64,000 nucleotides of DNA from Spinacia oleracea (lineage: Eukaryota > Streptophyta > Magnoliopsida > Caryophyllales > Amaranthaceae): NCBI RefSeq assembly GCF_020520425.1, contig NC_079490.1, forward strand, positions 7,812,001 through 7,876,000, written 5' to 3'. Under the pieces are notes generated by a model, which was not told the DNA's origin, ran no database searches, and saw nothing but the letters and a program-made list of their open reading frames with translations. Each line of letters opens with the position of its first letter. The stretch's first letter is position 1. A program made the position numbers and the translations under genes. Positions 32,851 through 43,639 of this stretch are shown in pieces.

Positions 32851-34602
32851 TCACTTTACCCATTTAGTCCTGGTGTGTTCTATGTTCTTTTCCAAGCTTC
32901 GTTGGTTTTTGGGACAAGTGTTTCTGTAATGACCAATTAGGCCACAGAAGGAGCATATTATGTCACTATAGAGATCTACTCTAGTCTTTCTAGATTGACG
33001 TTTCTTATGGTTGAAACCTAGTCCTTCTGTGCGTTTGGTTCTAGCTTCTTCTATCCATTTAGGTGTTCCTTCTATTTTGTGTCTAGTCTTTCTAGCTAGT
33101 TCATCTTCTAGTTTGGTCTTTTCTTGGTGAATCTTAACTAGTTCCAGTTGAGTTCTTTCTAGTTCATCTTTGTAAAGGTTTTTAGTCTTGGTCACTTCTA
33201 GATCAATTAGTTCTTGTTTTAGCCAGATGTTTTCACTTCGTAAGGCTTCACAGATTTCTTTTATGTGGAGGTTCTGATCAAAGAGGTTAAAGAACCGTTT
33301 GTCTATATCTGTGTTAGTATTTTTTGTCCATTCTAGCTCATTCCTAAGTTCTTTTATGGTGGTCTGGTGTTCTTTATCAGAGTCTAACTTTTCTTTCAGT
33401 AGATCCTCATAATCACTAGTGAGACAGGAAAGTAGATCAAACAATTCTAATTTTGAGAGAGATTCAAGTTTACTTTTAATTTGAGTGAGACTTGCCTGGA
33501 ATTTTTCAGATTCTGAGTCAGATCCATCTTCTTCATGTTCAGCTACAAGGCATAGGTGAGCTGTTTCTTCGTTGGGTTGTTCCTGTTCCTCATCCGAAGA
33601 AGTGTCTCCCCATGCGGCAATCATGGCCTTTCTTACGCCAGTTTTGGAGAATGAGTTTCTGTTCTCTTTGAATCTGTCTTTGGTTGTTTCCTTTCCTTTT
33701 CCTCGTTCTTGATCCCAGAGAGGGCATTCCCTGATGCGATGTTCCAAGTTTCCACACTTATGGCATCCAGTATCAGTTTTGGAGAATTTCCGGTTAGGTT
33801 TCCCTCGGTAATCTCCATCTTTATAGTTCCTGAACATTCTTCTGAATCTCCTGGCAAATAGAGCAGTTTCCTCATCTTCTTCAGAGTTTTCATCATTCTC
33901 AGTTTTTAGAGCAAGAGCCCTATTTTTGTTGTTCTCTGAAGGTCGTGCATTTAGTTGCAGTTCATGAGTCAGGAGGGATCCAGCTAGTTGTTCCAGGTTA
34001 AACTTGGTAAAGTCTTTAGTTTCCTGCAGGGCAGTTACCTTGGCCATCCAGGGATCTTGAGGAAGACTTCTTAGAACTTTTCTAACTTGTTCCTCAGGGG
34101 TTATGATTTTGCCCAGAGAGTTCAATTCATTGATGATGTTAGTGAAGCGGGTGATCATGTCTTGAATTGTTTCAGAAGGTTTCATGGTGAACAATTCATA
34201 TTGGTGCATTAAAAGATCAATCTTTGATCTTTTGACTTCATTTGTTCCTTCATGAGTGACTTGGAGCAGATCCCATATTTGCTTCGCATTTTTGCATCCC
34301 ATTACTCTATTGTGCTCATTAGGTCCTAGTCCACAGTGAAGAATTTTGACGGCCATGGCATTAAGTTCGAGCTTTTCATAGTCGGCTTTGTCAAATTCAG
34401 CAATCGGTTTAGGAGCGGTTTCACCAGAGGTGTTTAGCTTGGTGACTTGGAAGTCTCCAACTTCAATGACTCTCCATACTTGATAGTTCTCAGCTTTGAT
34501 AAAGATCTCCATCCTGTTTCTCCAGTATGAATAGTATTTGCCACTAAACATTGGAGGTCTTTGTGTTGAGTATCCCTCTTCGAGTTTCTCAGTTGTGTTC
34601 AT
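32851..34602 (-). CDS. Sirevirus-like Gag (583 codons)
   Basis: The N-terminal part holds Copia Gag domains of the DUF4219/UBN2 kind (about residues 10-240). Two CX2CX4HX4C zinc knuckles follow, CHKCGNLEHRIREC at about 280-293 and CSFCGLIGHYRNTC at about 550-563. Between them is a long acidic, coiled-coil-rich region rich in Glu, Lys and Leu. A large Gag with two separated knuckles is typical of Sireviruses. The start is the first ATG after the leader, 66 bp from the 5' LTR. It ends in TGA before pol, and pol is in another frame. Confidence 0.9.
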   Translation of the reverse strand: MNTTEKLEEGYSTQRPPMFSGKYYSYWRNRMEIFIKAENYQVWRVIEVGDFQVTKLNTSGETAPKPIAEFDKADYEKLELNAMAVKILHCGLGPNEHNRVMGCKNAKQIWDLLQVTHEGTNEVKRSKIDLLMHQYELFTMKPSETIQDMITRFTNIINELNSLGKIITPEEQVRKVLRSLPQDPWMAKVTALQETKDFTKFNLEQLAGSLLTHELQLNARPSENNKNRALALKTENDENSEEDEETALFARRFRRMFRNYKDGDYRGKPNRKFSKTDTGCHKCGNLEHRIRECPLWDQERGKGKETTKDRFKENRNSFSKTGVRKAMIAAWGDTSSDEEQEQPNEETAHLCLVAEHEEDGSDSESEKFQASLTQIKSKLESLSKLELFDLLSCLTSDYEDLLKEKLDSDKEHQTTIKELRNELEWTKNTNTDIDKRFFNLFDQNLHIKEICEALRSENIWLKQELIDLEVTKTKNLYKDELERTQLELVKIHQEKTKLEDELARKTRHKIEGTPKWIEEARTKRTEGLGFNHKKRQSRKTRVDLYSDIICSFCGLIGHYRNTCPKNQRSLEKNIEHTRTKWVK

Positions 34603-34647
34603 AGCTTCAGAATCGTTTTTCCCGACAGAATTACCTGCAGTTAAAGG

Positions 34648-34667
34648 GTTCTGGCTCTGATACCAAT
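34648..34667 (-). other. Primer binding site of Sirevirus-like element
   Basis: The minus strand reads TTGGTATCAGAGCCAGAACC directly after the 5' LTR. It matches the initiator tRNA-Met type site and extends beyond the usual 12 bases. Confidence 0.85.
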
Positions 34668-35800
34668 TGTTAGTTTTACAGAGATCCTCAAGAGGGGGGG
34701 TGAATTGATATTTTATGGTTTTACAAAAATTAAACTACTAGGAACAGAAACAATAAAATATGCAAGCGAGATTTAGCGTGGAAAACTCTCTAGGCCCAAT
34801 AGAGAGGAAAAAAACCACGGCCCCTTTTGGGGACTTAAACACATTCACTAATTAGGCAAAACAACTCAGTTTCTTTACAAGCCTAATCTACTCGGGCCAC
34901 AATCTGTTAGTCGCCTCTGACTACAGATGACCAGGAACAACCCCTCGTTGTTCCTTCCCTTACAGAAGCAGTCCCTCAACTGCTTCTCCTCACCAATCTC
35001 TTATGAGATCTTCTCTCTTGCTCAAGTAAGCCTGACTCAGGCTTATCATACAAAAACTCAACACTTAACTAAAATTAAAGAATATTAAACTTAACACTAA
35101 ATACTAGATACAAGACCACGTAACAAATACTGCTCTTATATGGGAACAGGAACAGACTTCTTTTTAAAGATTAAAACTTTAAAGGTAATACCTGAAAGCT
35201 TCCGGTTGATGTAAATAAGTCTGATAAAAGTTTCGTAAAGATCTTAAGGTCTATTTATAAGAATCCAGGCTTTTACCCTAGATTCTAATCCTACACTAGT
35301 TAGGACTCTTTTCGAAAGATAGTTTTTCGCAAACAGTTTCTAAAAACGCGTCCTAGATAAATTCTATCTTTATTAATCTGAGAGTTGCAAATCAACTTAA
35401 AAACCTTTAAGAGTATATCTTTAAGTAGGATAGTAAAATCAGGTTTAATCTTTGATGTTTATCTTTTGAAAAACAAAAACCGATTTTCTTTAGATTCAGG
35501 ATTTAATTAGGACTCTTTAAAATACTTTGTTCCCATACTAAGCAATATTTGCTTCTACTGATCTTATACCTTTCTGGACCCTAATTGACTTGCTGGGCTT
35601 CATTCTTTTCGGCCCATGATTTAATTCGTCCATACTCTTTAGACTTGCATTCTTCACGAGGTTGGACTTAATCTTCATGCTGCTTCACTTCTTGTCTTGT
35701 TGCGTACGTGTCCTAGCTTATGGTGACTTGCTCCTGTCAATCCTTAATTCGACAATTAGTAGAGTGTAAGCTTGTCATCATCAAAACTCAGGAATCAACA
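34668..35800 (-). repeat. 5' LTR of Sirevirus-like element
   Basis: 1133 bp, running ACTAACA/TGTTGATT to match the 3' LTR with three substitutions and one indel. The primer site adjoins its 34668 end. AAAAA follows at 35801-35805, matching AAAAA before 25867. Confidence 0.93.
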
Positions 35801-35805
35801 AAAAA

Positions 35806-36166
35806 GAAAAAACATGTAAATTTTTCGACTGATTTCCGGCTAAAATGTTAGAAAACGTCAATATTCTCAAAATTAGACGTGGAAAAGTTGATCCCGATGT
35901 GAAAAAACCGATATGATTGACCTGATTCGTCACCCAATTTGCCCCAAAACCACGACACGAAATCAATCGGAAACCTGGCAAAACTGATCCAACTCAAAAT
36001 TGAAACCGATCTGAATTGATTCGATCCGGAACGACCCAATACTCGAATCTACCAAAAACAAAGTAATATGAACCGATCTTCACCTGAAACCACAGTTCAT
36101 TTAAAAAAAATATTAAAAAAAACATGTAATTTTTTGACCGATTTCTGGCAAAAATGTTAGAAACGT
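35806..36166. repeat. Direct repeat pair of about 50 bp, 308 bp apart
   Basis: A stretch containing AACATGTAA, GACTGATTTCCGGC and AATGTTAGAAA (35806-35858) recurs in diverged form at 36115-36166. The sequence between is rich in GACC/GATCC-like motifs. It may be the remnant of a short terminal-repeat element. No clear target duplication was found. Confidence 0.5.
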
Positions 36167-36827
36167 AAAGCGGGTCTATTTAATTTTTTTTTTCAATTAG
36201 CGGTTTTAGTTTAACCGATGTCGACTGCAAGAAATCTTGTTTTTAGCAACAACAAAAAAATTGTCGCAAACCCTTGCTTTGAATAAGTGTAGTTTAGTTG
36301 CGAATAAGGGTGTCACGAATTGTTGTGTACTTGTGTATTGCAACAACATCCTCGTTGTTAAAGATATCTTACACAACGACAAATAAAGGTTTTGCAAACT
36401 TGTGCTGACGTGGACGGCATTGTTAAACTGGAGTTCATAAGTATCAAACATCAATAACAATATAAACACTTGAAAAGAAAATAAGTTGGCCACTAATAAT
36501 GCTAGTTTCAATAACAATTCTTCAGTTTAATCATTAATCAACAAACTAGAACCAAACAAATACAATTACTAATCCATACATTTCAAGAAGAAAAAAAAAA
36601 TAGTACTAAATAAGATTCTCAATGAAACAACAAATCAAATGAAAATGAAAATCATGAAGTTCACAGAACCTCAAAACCCCCTATACCCTTCTGTGTGTAT
36701 TCACATTCTATGAAACACAATACCATCACAAACCAAAAACAAATACAACAAAAACACAAACATCAAAATCACCAAAAATATGATACACCAATTAAAAAAA
36801 AAAAAAACAGTTCATTCAAATTCAAAC
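36167..36827. other. 3' flank of acidic-protein gene with possible CACTA remnant
   Basis: AT-rich. Near 36226 the sequence ACTGCAAGAAATC and the following AGCAACAAC motifs recall degenerate CACTA termini, but no partner terminus was found. The right end is the probable 3' UTR of the minus-strand gene. Confidence 0.4.
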
Positions 36828-39800
36828 TCACAAATCAACCTTAGGATCAACTGAGATTGTCTTTGAAGAAGGTGATCTTCCAATAATCGCCTTCTTCGCT
36901 TTCACAAGAGAACTCCTCACTTTTGACAATATAGTCTTTGAAGCAGGTTTGCTTACAACTTCCTCTTTACTTTTCTCTTCCACCTTTGTTACAGCTTCTT
37001 CCTTTGCAACTTCATCACTCATATGTCCATTTTTCTCTGCTTCTGCTTTCTTCTCCTCTGAAGGTATCAAAGGTGGAGGAACAACCTCAACATCTCTGGT
37101 TTTTGCAGCTACTTCTTGTTTCTCGGTTGATTCTTCTGGTTTAGTTTCCTCAGTTTTCACTTCGTCTTCAACTTTAACCTGTTCTAAAACTTCTGTTGTT
37201 GTTTCTTTTGGAGTTTCTTCAGTTTCAGTAGCATGGTTTTCCTCTTTCATCATGTCTCCTAGACTAGCCCTTTTTGTAGCTTCACCATTTTCTTCTTTTT
37301 CAACAGTTTCTTCAACTACTGGTGTTTCACTAGGCTCACTCACTTTCTCCACTACTTCAGAAGTTGGCTCTTGTTTCGACTCCTCTACGTTTTGAGGGTA
37401 GTCAATTGAGGCTAAATCTTTCACATTCACCACTTCAGAAGGCGGCTCTTGCTTCGACTCCTCTACATTCGTAGGGTTCACCACTTCCTCCACCACTTCG
37501 GAAGGTGGCTCTTGCTTCGACTCCTCTACATTCGTAGGGTTCACCACTTCCTCCACCGCTACTTCAGAAGGTGGCTCTTGCTTCGACTCCTCTACATTCT
37601 GAGGGTAATCAATTGAGGCTAAGTCTTTGACATTCACCACTTCCTCCACTGCTTCTCTAGGTGTTGTTTCTTGCTTCGACTCCTCTACATTTTGAGGGTA
37701 ATCAACAGAGACTAAGTCTTTGACATTCACCACTTCCTCGACTACTTCAGAAGGTGTTTCTTGCTTCGACTCCTCTACATTCTTAGGGTAATCAATAGAG
37801 GCTAAATCCTTCACATTCACAACTTCCTCTTCTACTTCAGAAGGCGGCTCTTGCTTCGACTCCTCTACATTTTTAGGGTAATCTATGGAGGCTAAATCTT
37901 TGACATTCACCACTTCCTCCTGAACAGACTGATCTTCTACTGTTATTTTCTCACATTTTTCGCTACCCTCTTCAACAGCGGATTCAACCACATCACTCTC
38001 TTTTGCAGCTTCTTCTTTCGAGTTTACTTCTTCCTTAAACTCTTCTTCTTTAACAGCCTTTACAGGTTCCTCAACAAGACTTGCATCTACACTTCTGTCA
38101 CTCACCTCCGCAACAACAGCTTCTTCTTCGACAGGCTTGACTTCTGACGTTTCCTCTGTCTCAGAAACAACCTCAACACTTGATTTCACAACATCAATGT
38201 CTCTGGTAATTATTATCTCAGAAACATCCTTCACCTTCTCCTCCTCTTCTTTACTGTCTTGTTCAGCAGTAACTTCCTTCACCTCAGCCGTAACTTCCTC
38301 CTCTTGTTCTGGCACTTTCACCACCTCTTTAGTACTCTCCTCTTCATTCTTGGGGTGTACTTCAGCTTCCTTTTGAACAGGCTCCTCACTTTTGGGAGCT
38401 TCAGTTTCTTTCGCCTTCTCTTCAATCACTTGTTCGGTTTTCACAGGAGCCTCTACTGTAGGTAGCTCCTCCTCCTTCTCAACTGGTGTTTCTGCAGTTT
38501 TAGGCTCATTTTCGGGACTTTCTTCTTGCTTCACTTCAGCAACAGATTCTGGTTGTGACACCGTCTTTTCATCAGTAACAACATCCTCGGTTTTTTTCTC
38601 GTGTACCTCGGTTTTTTCTTCTTCAGTCTTAGGCATGTCTGATTGTTCAGATGATTTGATCACTTCTTCTGGTATTTTCTCCTCTACAATTTGTGGCTCC
38701 TTTTGATCTGCTTGCTGCTGCAGTATACCAAAAAAGTAATGTTTTTGAGCAAAAAAGTTGCATATAGGAAGGCTTAACATACAAGAAAAGAATACAATAT
38801 TATGCACAAACTAAATAAAAGCAAAGGAAAAGGGTATGCAAGGCTGGAAAATCAGGAAAAAGGAAGAATTCTATGTTGCTCAAACTCTATTTTACTCGTG
38901 TCTCGACACTCCATCATGGGTACGGACAGTTGACACTTCACTCCGGACCAAAACATGGAGATTTTTTACATTACTACGGCTATGTTATGTTCCACTTATT
39001 TTGACTTATTTCGGACAAAATAAGTTCAGTTAAGTTCAGATAAGTTCAGAGAATATAAGTTCAGACAAAATAAGTCGAATAGAATGAAACCTGCTTATTA
39101 GGCGAGTCTAGCACATGGGACACATATTAGCCGAGTCTAACACATGGACACATATTTGCCGAGTCTAGCACATGGATACATACTCGATTCAAGTCGACAA
39201 ACACTGTTAGACGAAAAGATTGTCACTTTCGACACGAGTATATATGATCATGGACCATAACAAGTTAACAACCATTAGGAATCATGTCCAGTTTACTGAT
39301 CATCATGTGTTCATGTCACTCAAAAATTTGCACAAACACAATCTCATCCTCTAATCTCCATCTATAAATCTATTGTTATAACGGATGCAAGAAAGATAAA
39401 TTAAGAACGTAAATAAAGAACACGGATGCAACATGGTTCACTAACAACACGATGTGTTGTTCGTAGGGGACTTAAACCGATTCAACACATATTGTAACCT
39501 CTATAATACCCAAAACTATATTATAACTTGAATATTAATATAAAACCAGCTCAATAATAACATATAACACAAAATAATTACAAAAATTGCTTACAAGTTC
39601 ATCCATAAAATTTTCTTCACTTCTAAATTCACTAACAAAAAATCCAGCTTTTTGCACATAAAATTTAAAGAACAGAGCATGCCTTTCATAATAACTAACT
39701 AAACTGAGAAGATCCCTAATTCCACAATCATTTTTCATAAGCCGAATCGAACCCAGAAATTATAATAATATTTAAACATATTTTACTAAAAAACAACATG

Positions 39801-39939
39801 AAATTATTCATAGAACAATCGAAAAAATTGCAAAACAAAAGTAATAATTTATTGAAAAAAAACTTTAAAAAAAAGGAGAAAAAAATACCTCTTTCAATTG
39901 TGGCTCAACAACAACAGAAACAGGAACTTCAGTAGCCAT
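36828..39939 (-). CDS. Acidic Glu/Val-rich repeat protein with basic C-terminal motif, two exons
   Basis: Exon 1 is 39939-39889 (17 codons, MATEVPVSVVVEPQLKE) ending at GAG|GTATTT. Exon 2 is 38717-36828, after TACTGCAG. Both are phase 0, giving about 646 residues. The protein is dominated by Glu, Val, Lys, Ser and Thr and is probably disordered. About seven imperfect tandem units of VVNVKDLASIDYPKNVEESK type (full about 29 aa, two short) lie in the C-terminal half. It ends in a basic block, SLVKAKKAIIGRSPSSKTIS. That tail and the MATE-like start recall plant proteins annotated as neurofilament- or titin-like (Arabidopsis At3g05900 type, from memory). Function is unknown. The 1171-bp intron carries a MITE-like repeat. 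No membrane segment lies in the spliced product. Confidence 0.8.
37345..37925 (-). repeat. Tandem coding repeats in the acidic protein
   Basis: Units of about 87 nt (two of about 60 nt) encode EEVVNVKDLASIDYPKNVEE-type segments ending SKQEPPSEV. Two adjacent short units lack the VKDLASIDYP part. The array suggests recent unequal exchange. Confidence 0.85.
38975..39095. mobile_element. Tourist-like MITE remnant (ACTTATTTT family) in intron
   Basis: GGCTATGTTATGTTCCACTT on the left and AATAAGTCGAATAGAATG on the right form imperfect inverted ends around AAGTTCAG repeats. It is the same family as the copies near 47.8, 53.8 and 55.6 kb. Boundaries are approximate and no target duplication is certain. 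Confidence 0.5.
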
Positions 39940-40090
39940 AATTCTGAATTATCAATCCTAAAAATAAAAATCACAATTATGATAAGAAAGAAAATGGGGG
40001 AAAATGGGGTGTACTTATTTTCTTGGTTAAGGGCGTGTTTGGTAAGAAATAAAACCAAAAAGGGAAAGTTTTGATAATTCACAGTAATTT

Positions 40091-40098
40091 CTTATATA
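40091..40098 (-). promoter_or_regulatory. TATA box of acidic-protein gene
   Basis: The minus strand reads TATATAAG about 152 nt upstream of the ATG. A (GAA)n microsatellite lies just upstream, at about 40133-40171. Confidence 0.6.
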
Positions 40099-40132
40099 GA
40101 AAGAAAAAGAATGGAAGAATTAAAATTAGTAG

Positions 40133-40171
40133 AAGAAGAAGAAGAAGAAGAAGAAGAAGAAGAAGAAGAAG
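40133..40171. repeat. (GAA)n microsatellite
   Basis: About 13 GAA units just upstream of the TATA box of the acidic-protein gene. On the gene's strand it is a CTT run, common in plant promoters. Confidence 0.9.
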
Positions 40172-41023
40172 CTAAGTGAGAACAGCAAAGTTCCTCACTG
40201 GAAAGTGGACGGATTTGTGGGTTGTGACAGATAATCACATGGACTGCTAGCGAAGCTTGATGGACTCAATATTGGATTCTTTTTTTTTTCTAATAATAAT
40301 AAGTTTTTTTTTCCCTCTTTTTTTATTTTTTTAAAGGTCCCCCTTTTTCAATTCCAACCCACCAAAATTCAATTATTTTTTATGATTTGTCTAACTATTA
40401 TTAGAAAGTAATCTTTGAGATTCAAGTGTGGTTATAATCATATTAGGGGGGGATTGATTCCATAGTGGTATGGGATTGATATGAGAAATTATATATATGT
40501 GGTGCAGGTTTGAAATTTGATTCTTAATATCATGTGTTTCGTGCAGTTCGGAAATGAGTTTTAACCCGGATGTAATGTCTGAAGTAAAGGTACGAGTTAA
40601 ACTTACATTTTTCATATATTTCTAAACCTCATACTCTGGCATTTGAGACTGGGTTTAAAACTATTAAAATTATCAATCAAACGCATGGTACACGTGGTGT
40701 CCATTCTATACCTGCGCCACATACCTAGAATTCGTGAACCAAGCACCTCCTAGAGTCAGGGTCTTGGGGATGGAATGGGGTTCAACTTATGATATGTAGG
40801 CTATGTTCTTTTCACGTTGTTTGTTTTACAAATATAAGTAAGTGTTTTGGTGTAAATGAGCTGTAAGGACATTACAATTTGCAGTTCAAATATGAAAGCA
40901 AATACATCATTGATATAGCTATAAGTTTATAAATAAGTGCTAGAGTAACTAGTATAAATAGTCTTAGGTGCGTTAACTTTAACATAACAAGTCATATATG
41001 CACTCGATGCGTATGAACATTTT
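40172..41023. other. Intergenic, no gene recognised
   Basis: AT-rich upstream flank of the acidic-protein gene with T-rich runs near 40280-40330. A 74-codon frame at 40391-40615 has no recognisable features. Confidence 0.45.
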
Positions 41024-41415
41024 TGTTAGGATTGTTTATGTATGCACATATATTTGTTAATATGGGTTTGGGCCTTTATAGTTTAACATGGGTTTAGGCC
41101 TTTATAGTTTAACATGGATTTAGGCCTTTATAGTTTGTATATATACTCCTGTGATAATGAATACAAACCAAGGAAACAGATTTCCCTCAGTACTTGTCAT
41201 GGTATCAGAGCCAACGTGACGCAAAGGTCACGGGTTCGAATCTCATCCACCCTCTTTTCAAAGTGGAATATTTCGCGCTGGGTATGAGGAGGCCTATGTT
41301 GCATCTACACTTCAAGCCCAAAGGGTTTTCATGTGAGTGGGCGTGATAGAGTATAAAACTAATCTTGAGGCTTTAACCATCAGCTTAAGCTTTTGGTTGA
41401 GTTAGTCCTTTGACA
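41024..41415 (+). mobile_element. Small TRIM-like LTR retroelement
   Basis: This 392-bp element starts TGTTAGG and ends TTTGACA, with the 5-bp duplication ATTTT at 41019-41023 and 41416-41420. An LTR-like part (41024-41199) contains three 26-bp repeats (41055-41132) and TATATATACTCC. It is followed at 41200 by TGGTATCAGAGCC, a tRNA-Met-type primer site, then a tRNA-like B-box (GGGTTCGAATC). No coding capacity. The 3' part is not a clear second LTR, so it may be a recombined or truncated derivative. Confidence 0.7.
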
Positions 41416-41420
41416 ATTTT

Positions 41421-42102
41421 CAAAGTATTGGTCGTATATGCAAGTAATGTTACAACATTTTATGAATGTTTTTTAATAATTTAAATTTTAAATAAGGATA
41501 TTATTGACAATTTAGGTGGACACTAAAGTCCTTATGAGTTGGATTAATATAATAGATATATATTCTCGTTATGGTTACATTTGGACAATTTACTACTCCA
41601 TACTCCTTATAAAATAAACTCTGAGAAAGTTAATATTATATGACCTCAAAACCACACACTGAAAATATTTTTTGTTGAAACAAACGAATCCTATAATTAT
41701 ATTTATTTGTAAGATCTTGTCATTTTCCTTAGACAAACTCCTATACTTTTTTGAATTTGGCTAATGGTAGAAAGATATACTATGACTAGTGACACAATCA
41801 AAAAAATTAATCCCCTTTTAAGAAGGCAAATGATAATTCCTTTTTAAGAGTCATGCAACTTTCTACACTTTTTCTAGTAATTATTTTTAACATTATCACA
41901 CACCAAGCCTTAATTTGTAAGTTCACCTCATTTAAAACCAACTATTATGTCGACTACAACAACTTGTATATGATGTATTATGTATAAAGCCAATTTCTTA
42001 CCAAATTGTTATATTTTATAATTAAATAGTTACATATTGTGATTAAATAGTTTTGTCCAATAATTATACTTCATATTCAAATCAAATAGTTATATTTTTT
42101 AA
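41421..42102. other. AT-rich intergenic sequence
   Basis: No gene, RNA or transposon terminus was recognised. Confidence 0.45.
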
Positions 42103-42496
42103 GGTTTTTTTTGCCATTTAACACCTTAAGAAAAACTAGTTTTTATAATTTAACACCTTATTTTATATTTTATTATATTTAAACACCTTAAAAAGCTAAA
42201 AATTTGAAAATCAACACCGCTTAACGATTTCCATAAGAAAAAACGTTGGTTTTTAACCATGCTATAGCTCCCAAAGCACAATTTGATGGTAGAAGGAGTT
42301 GTTTACCACCAAATCATGCCTTGAGAACTTTAGCACAGTTAAAAACTAACGTTTTTTCTAACCAAAATCGTTAGTGGTGTCGATTTCTAATTTTTGTTTT
42401 GTTTTTTAAGGTGTTTAAAAATAATAAAAAAAATAAGTAAGGTGTTAGATTACAAAAGCTAGTTTTTTTAAGGTGTTAAATGACAAAAAAAAAATC
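42103..42496. mobile_element. Mutator-like foldback MITE
   Basis: The inverted ends share CATTTAACACCTTAA after a T-run and extend about 55 bp. The flanking 10 bp TATTTTTTAA occurs on both sides (42093-42102 and 42497-42506). A 9-10 bp duplication fits Mutator-like elements, though this one is AT-rich. No transposase. Confidence 0.7.
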
Positions 42497-43311
42497 TATT
42501 TTTTAATCAAATAATTACTTATTATCATTATATAATTATATTTATTAATAATGACATCAACGTTCTTATGCGTATGACGGTTTCATAAGACACCTACTGC
42601 ATGTCGATTAGCTGACAAAGAAACTTACCGATGCAATATCACAAAAGTTTAGATGAGACCAAAGTGGCTTTAATTTTGGCTTTCAGGTTATCTAATTGAG
42701 TATATCCACCATATCCTAATTTTTTATATTGGCAAATTGGCAAGTGATAACTAATTTTTATTTATTTTAGTCATTAGCCAGGTGATATAAATCAAATAAA
42801 TATTTGTTTAAATTAGTTTAAAAAGCTAAAAACCAAAAAATTAACGGCCTTAATTAAATAGTGGGGCCAATCATTGCGCATTTTGCCAAGCTTGTACAGC
42901 TCATCTTCCACCCTCACTTTAGAATTATGTGATTGCCATTTCCCATTTCTAGTTTTCTTTTTTATTTTGGGCCTTTTTGCCTTTCAAACAATTATATCTT
43001 TTTTTGTAATTTTGGAGGTGAATTTTCTGAATTATTTATAACCACTTTATTATATAGTTATATGAGTTATAGATAGATTTTAAATATATAATATTAAAAA
43101 AACGACATGATAAATTAAATCAGGAAATTTCAAGAATTTTCAAAAAATGGATAGATGAACATTTTTCATCTTAAGGGGATGATTTTTAAGGTGTGTGGAA
43201 AGAAATGTACCTCCTCACCTAAAAGTATTTAATACTATGAACAATAAATGATTTTGTCTTAAATTTCCGGCTTGAAAATACATCCATAACGAATTTTAAA
43301 AAACCTTAATA
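42497..43311. other. AT-rich intergenic sequence
   Basis: No gene was recognised. It contains only T- and A-rich runs. Confidence 0.4.
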
Positions 43312-43639
43312 CTCCCTCCGTCCTAGAATACTCGACCCGATTTGACCGGCACAGAGTTTAAGGGACTTGAATTGACTTATTTAATTTAATAGGTAGTAGT
43401 TGATAGTGAGGTATTATTTTAATATAGTTAGTGGGAGGTGGGTTAAGAGGTGGGGTTGGGGGAGAGTAGGGGTTGAATTTTTAATTATTTTTTGTATGGA
43501 GTAGGGGGTAGGTGGGTCAATAGGGGTAGAGTGAGAAATAATATAATATTGTTAGAATATTTTCATTTTTAGAAACAGGTCAAGTATTAAGGGACGGCCC
43601 GATAAGGAAAACAAGTCAAGTATTCCGGGACGGAGGGAG
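43312..43639. mobile_element. Stowaway MITE A
   Basis: The termini CTCCCTCCGTCC and GGGACGGAGGGAG are flanked by TA on both sides. 328 bp. The same family lies in opposite orientation at 51978-52304. Confidence 0.92.

Larger units (their letters stand above)
25867..35800 (-). mobile_element. Complete Sirevirus-like Copia retrotransposon with third ORF
   Basis: This 9934-bp element has LTRs of 1132 bp (25867-26998) and 1133 bp (34668-35800). Both run TGTTAG to CAACA on the plus strand. Flanks are AAAAA on both sides, a candidate 5-bp target duplication. On the minus strand the order is LTR, primer site, gag, pol, third ORF, polypurine tract, LTR. The LTRs differ by three substitutions and one G indel, so insertion is very recent. 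Large Gag with two zinc knuckles, long LTRs and an ORF after RNase H fit the SIRE/Maximus group. Confidence 0.93.

Noticed and set aside
36226..36400. Second CACTA element
   Set aside because: ACTGCAAGAAATC resembles a terminus, but it lacks the CACT start and a matching opposite end.
41200..41260. Possible tRNA gene
   Set aside because: The B-box-like GGTTCGAATC is present, but the leading TGGTATCAGAGC is a primer binding site and no cloverleaf could be drawn.
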